Assembly (NCBI GenBank): GCA_019802505.1
Contig: JAFMOC010000434.1
Location: forward strand, 290,001 to 354,000
Direction of reading: 5' to 3'
Origin: Corydoras sp. C115
Lineage: Eukaryota > Chordata > Actinopteri > Siluriformes > Callichthyidae
Length of the DNA stretch: 64,000 nucleotides
In this document: in pieces, positions 1 through 11,800 of the stretch
Layout of the letters: each line of letters opens with the position of its first letter
Numbering within the stretch: position 1 is the first letter of the stretch
Translations under genes and position numbers: made by a program
Notes under the pieces: generated by a model
Told to the model about the DNA's origin: nothing
Databases searched by the model: none
Seen by the model: the letters and a program-made list of their open reading frames with translations, nothing else

Positions 1-65
1 CTCTTGAGCGGCTCGCTCCGAGATCTGACTGGAGCTTTTGTTCGGCTGCTTTGCCGACGGTCCTG
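1..65 (-). CDS. wwp2: probable wwp2 linker exon, cut by the window edge
   Basis: Read on the minus strand, GTTTAACAG at 73-66 is a usable acceptor. The following 65 bases continue the frame of the previous exon (A|CA) without a stop: GPSAKQPNKSSSQISERAAQ and one more residue. This Ser/Gln-rich stretch suits the poorly conserved linker between the C2 and first WW domain. The evidence is frame and position, not strong similarity, so the exact acceptor is uncertain. Confidence 0.55.
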
Positions 66-2872
66 CTGTTAAACTCAAAATCTTCGGGAACAGAAAGCAA
101 ATCCGTTCGTCCATGAACGCCCAGTAATAATTATGATAGCTGCACCATACAAACAGATTTTTATTGGGTTTCGGTGTTTGGAAGTCCGTGGTATTTACAG
201 GCAGCTTCAACGCTCAGGAGTTCAACACATAATGGTGAATTTAGCTTCATCTTATTTGTGACTTCTTGTTATATTCTTGTATATCAGTCCAAAGTTTGGG
301 CACACATTATTACATTACATTTACATTACATTTGGTCATTTAGCAGACGTTTTTATCCAAAGCGACTTACAAGGTGAACACAGGGTTAATCACAGTGTGT
401 GTGTGAGTGAGTGTGTGCCCAGCAATGAATTGGTGGTTTAGTGGTTAGCATGTTCTCCTCTCAGCACTAGGGATTCCCGGTACGAATCCCAATCTGGGTG
501 GAGTTTCCATGTTCTCCCCGTGTCCGCATGGGTTTCTTCCGGGTTCTCCGGTTTCCTCCCACAATGCAAAAACATGAGTCAAGATCAATTGAATTCTCCA
601 AATTGCCCCATATAGAGTGTGTCTGTGTGTGAGTGTGTGTCCAGTGATAGTTTGGCGCCCTGTCCTGGGTGTATCTGCCCAGCGCCCGAAACATTCTTCC
701 CTGGATGGGCATGGGGAACCCCCCCGTGACCCTAATATATAGGATAAACCGGAAGATAATGAATGAATGAATGAATAATGGACACAGAAAGGTCAGATTT
801 TGGCAAGACAAAAGTTGTGTCGCCTTGTCATATAATGCACCCAATCCTAGTTTACAGCCTCACCTGTGCTCACTAATTGATTGGTTAATCAGTGGGTGTG
901 TATAAAAAGAATTCCAGCACACCAGACCTTCACTTGCACTGCAACTTGACCTCTGACAACATGCCAAAAATCCATCCTGTGACCAAAGCCTTGATTATCA
1001 AGACGCTGAAGACCAAATCCACTGCAGAGGTGGCTGGCACCTTTAATGCGTCTCAGCGTCAAGTACAAAGAATTAAAAAAAGATTTGAAGAGACTGGAGA
1101 TGTTTTTGACAAGCCCAGGTCTGGCAGACCCCACAAGACAACTGCTCGGGAGGAACGTTTGTAAATTCCTCTTCCACTACAGCAGAGCTCCACCAGGCCT
1201 GGTCACCTCAAGTCCCTGTGTCAACTAGAACATTTTGTAGGATTCTGTCTCGAAATGGCCTCCATGGTCGAATCAGTGCCCAGAAGCCAGCACTAAACAA
1301 AAGGCAGGTAAAAAAAACGTGTGGCATTTGCCAAGGCCCACAGCCTGCTAAACGGATGGACGCTGGAAAAGTGGCAGAAGTTGAATCTTCAGTTGAATTA
1401 CACCACAGCCACCGCAAATACTGCAGGAGACCTACAGGAGCCCGTATGGATCCAAGATTCACCCAGAAAACAGGCAAGTTTGGTGGTGGAAAGATCATGG
1501 TCTGGGGTTACATTCAGTATGGGGGTGTGCGAAACATTTGCAAGGTGGAAGGCAATATCAATAGCCTAAAATATCAAGAAGTATTAGCTACATCTTCATT
1601 CCCAATCATAAAAGGGGTCAAATTTTGCAGCAGGACGGTGCTCCATCTCATACATCCATCTCTACATCAAAGTTCCTCAAGGTGAAGAAGATCAAGGTGC
1701 TCCAGGACTGGCCAGCCCAGTCACCAGACATGAACATCATTGAGCATGTTTGGGGTAGGATGAAAGAGGAAGATTGGAAGACAAAACCAAAGAATCTTGA
1801 TGAACTCTGGGAGGCATGTAAGACTGCATTCTTTGCTATTCCTGATGACTTCATCAATAAATTGGATGCAGTCCTTCAAGCTCATGGAAGTCACACAAAA
1901 TATTAAATATGGCTCTAATAGCACCACAACATCATTCACCAGTGATAGGAAGCATATCTTTGTATATGAAGTGAATTATTTATTTGATTTTGACATTACT
2001 TTCTGTGAGCGACAAAACTTTTGTCTTGCCAAAATCTGACCGTTCTGTGTTCATTAAATGATCAATATTTCTGCAGTAAATCAAATTTATTTTCGTAAAT
2101 TGAATCTCATTTGGCGGCACGGTGGCTTAGTGGTTAGCACGTTTGCCTCTCAGCACTAGGGATTCCCGGTTCGAATCCCCATCTGGGTGGAGTTTCCATG
2201 TTCTCCCTGTGTCTGCGTGGGTTTCCTCCGGGTTCTCCGGTTTCCTCCCACAGTCCAAAAACATGGATCAAGTCAATTGAATTCTCCAAATTGCCCCATA
2301 TAGAGTGTCTGTGTGAGTGAGTGTGTGCCCAGCGATGGATTGGCGCCCTGTCCTGGGTGTATCTGCCCAGCGCCCGAGACGTTCTCCCCTGGATGGGCAT
2401 GGGGAACCCCACCGCGACCCTAATAGAGGATAAAGCGGGAGATAATGAATGAATGAATGAATGTCATTTGGGAGGGTTTCAGCTTTCATAGCTTTCAGCT
2501 GTCATTTCTAAAACCAATGGATGAATTTAAAGTCAGGTTATAAGCTTTTGTTTTCACAACATGGATAAGCGACAGAACTTATGTCACTGTAATGTAACGT
2601 AATGTAATGTAAATATAATGTAATGTAATGCGATGTAATGTGATGTAACGTAACGTAATGTAAATGTAATTTGATGTAACGTAACGTAAATGTAATGTAC
2701 TGTAAAGTAACGTAATGTAACAATGTAATGTAAATGTAATTGTAACGTAATCTGGCATTGTGAGATTAAAGAAATTTTCTACGGTTCTTGAAAAGATCAC
2801 ATTTTAAAACGACTGAATTTGGGTGAATTTCTGGTTTAATCAGGAAACCAGATGGCTGTAAATGTGTGTGAA

Positions 2873-2910
<38 letters not shown>

Positions 2911-3119
2911 TTTTGAATGAAGGTGTTTGTGAGAAGCTCCGTCAAGGTGAATGTGTTCATTCTGGACGGGTGCACAAAGCCCTGTTTATGACGCGTGTGT
3001 GCGCCAGCATGTCAAGTGTGCCAGGGGAAATGAGGAAAAACACCAAACTAACAAGAGCCTCCTTTAGACAGAACAGAGAGCCTTACACACCTCACCTGTA
3101 CATACACACTCTCTCTCTC

Positions 3120-3181
<62 letters not shown>

Positions 3182-3259
3182 CCACACGCACTACATTTCC
3201 CCTAAAACCCCAGGAGAGCACTTATGCAAGGACCTGGAATCACTTCTGTTAGACAGACA

Positions 3260-3303
<44 letters not shown>

Positions 3304-4658
3304 AGCTGATTGTCCTGCCAGACAAGTAACAACACTCAATTACACAATTATGCAATTCTTACAATTGAACACAGACGATTACAGAGACACGTGTGTGTGT
3401 GTATGTGTGTGACCAGCGGATGAAACCACTGCACCGACACCGAGTTCAACAAGGCTGGATGATCTGTAGACCTCCGGTTCCTCTACCTTCGTCCCGTTTG
3501 CATTTTCCTCTTCGGTTTCCATCTACAGCAGCACATTTGACCTTCCATACTGACATCACAATAATCAGCGAGTAGTTCCTCTCTGGGCGGCACAGTGGTT
3601 TAGTGGTTAGCATGTTCTCCTCTCAGCGCTAGGGATTCCCTTTTCGAATCCCAATCTGGGTGGAGTTTCCATGTTCTCCCTGTGTCCACGTGGGATTCCT
3701 CCTGGTTCACTGGTTTCCTCCCACAGTCCAAAATTATGGATCAAGTCAATTGAGTTCTCCAAATTGCCCCATATAGAGTGTGTGTGTGTGAGAGAGAGTG
3801 TGTGCCCAGTGATAGATTGGTGTCCTGTCCTGGGTGTATCTGCCCAGCGCCCGAAATGTTCTCCCCTGGATGGGCATGGGGAACCCCCCGCGACCCTAAT
3901 AGAGGATAAAGCGGAAGATAATGGATGGATGGATGGATATACTAAGAATAGAGTATCAATAAGCTTCTTAAAGCAAAAGAAGATGCAGAACTAAAATTTA
4001 AAGAATAAAATACAGTTTTATTGCACGTATTTCATATTACACGTATAAAACTATCCATCCATCCATTCATTACCTTATCAGATGATATTACATGGATAGT
4101 TCCTCTTTATTACAAGGAACTAGACATGGTTCCTACATGGCATCCCATCAAAATAACCTTCATTTGTATTTCAATACTTGCGAGCTGTCGTCGCTGCCAA
4201 ATGCATTCTCATCATGAAGGATGGAACGGGGGCGGAGCTTTCAGCAGAAACACATCCGATGCCTTGTTAAACAGTGGCAGCTTATAACACCAGTATCAAT
4301 AATCACTGCCAGATGTTTTATTGGATGGATGAGTGTGATGTAGCTAATAGATGACATGGAATCATGGGGGTGAATGAATCATTATTCATTCATTTAAAGG
4401 CTGACTGCATATTTTTGACCGCGCAATCAAACAGTGAGCATTAACACCTGCCACGTCTGTTTCAAGGTGATCTCAGTCTGCGGATGAACCTGCTGTAGAA
4501 CGGAACAAAAGCCACCGGGGCGAGGAGTTATCGCTGATGACATCATGCACAGAACGACCCAATCACAGGCGGCATGTAACTCGCCACCCCACTGTCTATA
4601 ATACTGCAGTTTTAGTGTTAGAGCTCTTTCAGCAGCATGTGTGGCTTTGGTTAAACAC

Positions 4659-4710
<52 letters not shown>

Positions 4711-6630
4711 ATGACTCACTGTCTGTGCTGTGATTGGGCAGCGTTCCCAAATCAACATCCAAGCCGTTCAAACAGACGTTCAGCTCTCCACCCGATACAA
4801 CTGCTCCTTTATTCTCCATCTGCAGCTCGAGAACCAGCTCCACATTCTCCACTGTGAGAAGGGGGAGGGGGGGTCAGTATATGTGACTGGAGTGCCCCTC
4901 TCTTGCCCACAGAGTGGACAGACATATTTCTTTTTTGAGAACATACCAAATCATAGAGAATGCACTATTTATGTAATGTATCTGCATCACTATATATGAT
5001 TTTTCTGTGGAGATGTCTACTAATGGGGCGGCACGGTGGCTTAGTGATTAGCATGTTCTCCTCTCAGCACTAGGGATTCCCGGTTCGAATCCCAATCTGG
5101 GTGGAGTTTCCATGTTCTCCCCGTGTCCGCGTGAGTTTCCCCCGGGTTCTCCGGTTTCCTCCCACAGTCCAAAAACATGGATCAAGTCAATTGAATTCTC
5201 CAAATTGCCCCATATAGAGTGCGTCTGTGTGAGTGATTGTGTGTACAGTGATAGATTGGCGTCCTGTCCTGGGTGTATCTGCCCAGCGCCCGAAACGTTC
5301 TCCCCTGGATGGGCATGGGGAACCCCCCCGCGACCCTAATAGAGGATAAAGCGGAAGATAATGGATGGAGGGATGGTTTGGAAGCAGTTTTTTTTTTTAC
5401 AATTACAAGTTTCTGTGTTGTCTATATGCACACCAGTGTGTACTTGTGTATTTATTTGTGTATAATCCTGTACGGTGTGTTTCCATGTTAACTGCTCTAT
5501 AATAAAAATAAACAGATTAAGCCAAAAAAAAGGCCTAATTATGTGTTTCCGGAAACACACATATGTTTAGCTGTTTTTTTTAATATCCACGCTGTGCACT
5601 AAAAACAATGTATATCATATGCTTATTCTGTCATATATTAAAATAGCACTATACTGCCCAGCCCCGGGCACATTTATGTTGCTGCAGATTGGAAGCATGT
5701 AATTATCTAAATTGTTTTTGTGTGCTGTAGCAGTAGCCTACTAAAGCTTTGGGACCTGACCCCAAATCCCAAAACACAGGAAAGATGGCTACATAGTTAG
5801 TAGAGCAGTAACACATTAGCCAACATGTGTTATCATTTACATAAATAAACTGTTTTTCAAAACGGTAAACTAATGAATGGTGCCACCTGGTGGTTAAAAA
5901 CTAGAAATGAGACTGAAATGAGGTTTACTGTACTAACAGAAAATGTAAAATTTGACAGGTGCAAATGTATAGGCACCTCAACAGAAAAGTGACATTAATA
6001 TTTAGTAGATCCTCGTTTTGCAAAAACAACAGCCTCTAGTGGCTTCCTGTAGCTTTTAATCAGTTCCTGAATCCTGGATGAAGGTATTTTTGACCATTCC
6101 TCTTTACAAAACAATTCCAGTTCAGTTAAGTTTGATAGTCGCCGAGCATGGACAGCCCGCTTCAAATCATCCCACAGTTGTTCAATGATATTCAGGTCTG
6201 AGGACTGGGAATGCCATTCCAGAACATGCCATTGTTCCTCTGCATGAATGCCTGAGTAGATTTGGAGAGGTGTTTTGGATCATTGTCTTGCTGAAATATC
6301 CATCCCCGGCGTAACTTCAACTTCGTCACTGATTCTTGAACATTATTCTCAAGAATCTGCTGATACCGAGTGGAATCCATGCGACCCTCGACTTGCATGA
6401 TGCACGAAAGCATGATGGAACTTCCACCAAATTTTACAGTGGGTAGCAAGTGTTTTTCTTGGAATGCTGGAATTTCAATCCAGAAATATTACTGTGTCCA
6501 TCAGTTATTAGTTATATCAAACTGAAATGGCTGTTGCAAACACCCAAATATTTAGAACTAAAGATGATTAAGATTAATAGAGGTGCCCAAACTTTTGCAT
6601 GACTGTATATAACATTGTGATAACATTACC

Positions 6631-6720
<90 letters not shown>

Positions 6721-7640
6721 TATACATATATACACATACATATACACACACACACACAGGTGATGTTATCACAAGCCAAGTGGGGGAAAAAAAGGGAAAT
6801 CCTCTTAATCGATATAACATGGAAATTAGCAGTAAAATTAACATTTTAAGTCCACGTTTTTATTATAATTATTATAATGTATTATATTTATATTATATTA
6901 TAATGTTTCACTTCAACAATAAATTAACAAAAAAATTATTTTATTTTAGAATACAAAAGAAAAGATTTAAAAATATATTTGAATTTAAGCTGTTTTGGGG
7001 GGACGGGACATGTTAATAGCAGATTAAATTAAAGCAATAAACACATGAGCAGTTGTGCATTAGTGTGAATAAATCACCGGAAAGAGGTGCTATTGGGCCC
7101 GACGTGAAGCAGAGTTCAGTTACACCTCTTTCTCGTGAGGAGGAAACCGGAGAGCCCGGAGGAAACCCACGTGGACACGGGGAGAACATGGATACTCCAC
7201 CCAGATGGGGATTCGAACCGGGAATCCCTAGTGCTGAGAGGAGAACATGCTAACCACTAAGCCTCCGTGCCACCCTTATAGTAGTTGTGGCAACTGTTAT
7301 TTATGAGGGATTAAAGAAATTTTAACGGTTGTGGCAACAATATTTTTCTCTAAAATGAGTACCCATATAAATGGTAGTGTAGTACTTTAGTACTTAGTTA
7401 CTGTTAACGGTGTTTGCTTACGAGATGAAATCCTTCCATGTGTAGGGATTTAAATTACATTCCATCTGGTCTCAAGGAATCGGAAGCAGACTGATGTTTG
7501 TATTAAGGCACCTACTTTTCCCGTGGTGAGTGCGCAGGGTGTCGAGCAGGTCGATGCTGGCGCTACCCAGAAGCTCTTTCCTCAGCGTGTGGCAGCTCCA
7601 GAGCTTCAGATCCAGTCTGCTCTGAGGAGTCACATTCCTG

Positions 7641-7733
<93 letters not shown>

Positions 7734-8614
7734 ATGTATTGTGAGAACTTTACATGCATTTATTGTCTGTACCCACTGTCCTAGGTAGAGGTGCTGAAAA
7801 AAATCAATTCTTCAAAGAATCGCGATTCGTAGTCCTGGCGATTTTGAATCGATTCAAAATGCCCAAGAATCGATTTTTTAAAAATGTGTTTACGTTTTAT
7901 TTTTTGGCGCCCCCTCCTGAGCGTACTGCATATCGCATTACGTATCCGCTCGGCCACCGTACAGCACGCTTGTTAACCAGCTCCCATTGTAGTTCGCTAG
8001 CATGCTAGTTAATGATAGCGGGAAGCTGTGTGAGCGGGGGGGGGGGATTCGACCCCCCCCCATCGGTGTTAAAAGCCAGTGTTTGGTTTTTAAAGCCAGA
8101 GAGAGAGAGATACAGAGAGAACACAACAGCATGTTCTCCTCTCAGCTCTAGGGATTCCCGGTTCGAATCCCCATCTGGGTGAAGTTTCCATGTTCTCCCC
8201 GTGTACATGTGGGTTTCCTCCGGGTTCTCCGGTTTCCTCCCACAGTCCAAAAACATGGATCAAGTAAATTGATTTCTCCAAATTGCCCCATATAGAGTGT
8301 GTGTGTGAGTAAGTGTGTGTCCAGTGATAGGTGTCCTGGGTGTATCTGCCCAGCGCCCAAAACGTTCTCCCCTGGATGGGCATGATGAGTGATGAGGAAA
8401 TCAGCACGGTCCAAAAGACTCGTCAGGAAGTGATGGACGCTTACAGAGTAAGGTCCTCGTTCCACTGCAGTTCCTGGTGGCCACTGCGTTTGCCCGTTTT
8501 CTTGGTCTCGCTGCTCAGACCGTCCGCTGTTACCTCCACGAATGAGCTGACGCGAGAGAGACGAGCCGGGAGCTTCGGTGACTGAGGCTTCGCCGACACC
8601 ACTGGAGTTTGCAT

Positions 8615-8681
<67 letters not shown>

Positions 8682-8768
8682 CAGAGACAGAGTGATAAGA
8701 ACAGAGAGACACAAAGAGAAAAAGAGAAGCACAGAGAGCAAGACACAGGGTCAGAGATACCCAGAGAG

Positions 8769-8801
<33 letters not shown>

Positions 8802-11800
8802 GACACAACGAGAGACACACACACAGACAAACCGAGACAGACACACACACACACACAGATAGAGACAGACACACACACACACACACACAGCGAGACACAC
8901 ACACACAGACAAACAGAGACAGACACACACACACACAGATAGAGACAGACACACACACACACAGACAGACATAGCGAGAGACACACACAGACAAACAGAG
9001 ACAGACACACACACACACAGATAGAGACAGACACACACACACACAGACAGACATAGCGAGAGACACACACAGACAAACAGAGACACACACACACACACAC
9101 ACACACACAGAGACACAGCGAGACACACACACACAGCGAGAGACACACACACACAGCGAGAGACACACACACAAAGCGAGAGACACACACACACAGCGAG
9201 ACACACACACACAGCGAGAGACACACACAGCGAGAGAGAGACACACACACAGCGAGACACACAGCGAGAGAGAGACACACACACAGCGAGAGAGAGACAC
9301 ACACACAGTGAGAGAGAGACACACACAGCGAGACACACACACAGCGAGAGAGAGACACACACACAGCGAGAGAGAGACACACACACAGAGAGAGAGAGAC
9401 ACACACACAGCGAGAGAGAGACACACACACACAGCGAGAGACACACACACACAGCGAGAGACACACACACACAGCGAGAGACACACACACACAGCGAGAG
9501 ACACACACACACAGCGAGAGACACACACACACAGCGAGAGACACACACACAGTGAGAGACACACACACACAGCGAGAGACACACACACACAGCGAGAGAC
9601 ACACACACACAGCGAGAGACACACACAGCGAGAGACACACACACAGCGAGAGAGAGACACACACACAGCGAGAGAGAGACACACACACAGCGAGAGACAC
9701 ACACACACAGCGAGAGACACACACACACAGCGAGAGACACACACACACAGCGAGAGACACACACACACAGCGAGAGACACACACAGCGAGAGACACACAC
9801 ACACAGCGAGGAGACACACACGTTCACAGCGAGAGACACACACACAGCGAGAGACACACACAGCGAGAGAGAGACACACACACAGCGAGCGTTCACAGCA
9901 GAGTGAGAGACACACACACAGCGAGAGAGCAGACACACACACAGTGAGAGAGAAACACACACAGCGAGACAACACACAGCGAGAGAGAGACACAACACAG
10001 CGAGGAGAGAGACACACACAAGTGGAGAGAGGACACACACACAGCGAGCTCTACACACACAGCCGAGGTGAGAGACACACACACAGCGTTGAGAACACAC
10101 ACACAGCGATGAGAGACACACACACACAGTTTAGAGGCGGAGCCGGACAGCACACACAGCGAGAGACACACACACACACAGCGAGAGACACACACACACA
10201 GCGAGAGACACACACACAGTGGGAGAGACACACACACACAGCGAGAACACACACAGCACAGCGAGAGACACACACCACACAGCGAGAGACACACACAGCG
10301 AGAGACACACACACAGGAGAGTTTGTCGACACACACAGCAGAGAGGAGAGACACACACACAGCGAGAGACACACAAACAGCGAGAGACACATTCAACACA
10401 CATCGAGAGACACACACACACAGCGAGAGACACACACACACAGCGAGAGACACACACACACAGCGAGAGACACACACAGCGAGAGACACACACAGCGAGA
10501 GACACACACACACAGCGAGAGACACACACACACAGCGAGAGACACACACACACAGCGAGAGACACACACACACACGAGAGACAACCACATCACGAGAGAC
10601 ACACACACACAGCGAGAGACACACACACACAGCGCAGATTTGGACACACACACAGATTCAGAGACACACACACAGACGAGAGACACACACACAGCGAGAG
10701 ACACACACACACAGCGAGAGACACACACACATAGCGGTGGACACACACACAGCGAGACACACAGCGAGAGAGAGACACACACACCGAGAGGAGACACACA
10801 CACAGCGAAGAGAGAGACACACACACAGCGAGAGACACACATTACACACACGAGAGACACACACACACACAGCGAGAGACACACACACACACTTAACACA
10901 CACACACAGCGAGTTAAGAGACACACACACACACAGCGAGAGACACACACACAGCGAGAGACACATCACATTAAGAGCGAGAGACACACACACAGCGAGA
11001 TTATTATACACACACAGCGAGATGGGGGCACACACAGCGTCTTAGATTACACACACACAGCGAGAGATTCACACACACACAGCGAGAGACACACACACAC
11101 AGCGAGAGACATGTTCACACCGAGAGACACACACACGTGCAAGGACCACACACAGTGAGTTTCACTCCACACAGAGAGAGACACACACAGCGAGAGAGAG
11201 AGACACACACACAGCGAGAGACACACACACAGCGAGACACACACACACACACAACGAGAGACAGACACACACACACACACAGACAGACAGACAGACAGAC
11301 ACAGCGAGACACACACATACACAGACAGACAGATAGAGACACACACACACAGAAAAACACAGAGAGACAGAGACAGAAATATTAATATATTGATATTAAA
11401 ATATTAGTTGCTTCATTAAGTCGTTATTGTTTCACAGTCTCTTGAAAGTCTCACTCATTTGTGCATCATCGTCATTTAAATGATAACTTTGTTTTAATTA
11501 TATATTAAAAATAGGACATCATGATTCCACAGTCTGATCCGCATCCAATAATACAGGCTACTCGGCTGTTAGTCCAAGCCCTCAGCCTATCCCGGCTCAA
11601 TCACTGTAATGCTCTGCTTGCTGGTCTCCAGTTTGTACAATCAGACTCTACAACTGATTCAGAACTCTGCAGCCCGACTCGTGTTCTACCAGCACAAGAA
11701 CTCATATCACTCCATTACCCTCTCTCTCTCTCTCTCTCTCTCCCTCTCCGGATCTGCCCCCTCTTCTCTATATTTCCAAAAACACTCCGAATCGTTCACT

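Noticed and set aside
467..844. Recurring 70-130 codon frames (MFSPCPRGFPPGSPVSSHSP and similar)
   Set aside because: They recur at every Mermaid/DANA-like SINE, in either orientation, with different ends set by mutation; no evidence that SINEs code for protein.
2113..2463. tRNA gene, from the A and B boxes
   Set aside because: The boxes belong to SINE heads. There is no full cloverleaf with matching acceptor stem, and dozens of copies share the same non-tRNA body.
3380..3580. Possible further wwp2 exon in the intron between 4720 and 65
   Set aside because: The minus strand has no open segment with matching phase and consensus splice sites, and no similarity to the WWP2 linker was seen.
8441..11346. 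Open frames of 450-620 codons on both strands, rich in Cys/Val/Ser or His/Thr/Arg
   Set aside because: They are translations of the CACACAGCGAGAGA array in several overlapping frames. No stop codon can arise in the units, and there is no non-repeat domain. The only real coding bases inside are the wwp2 exon at 8445-8601.
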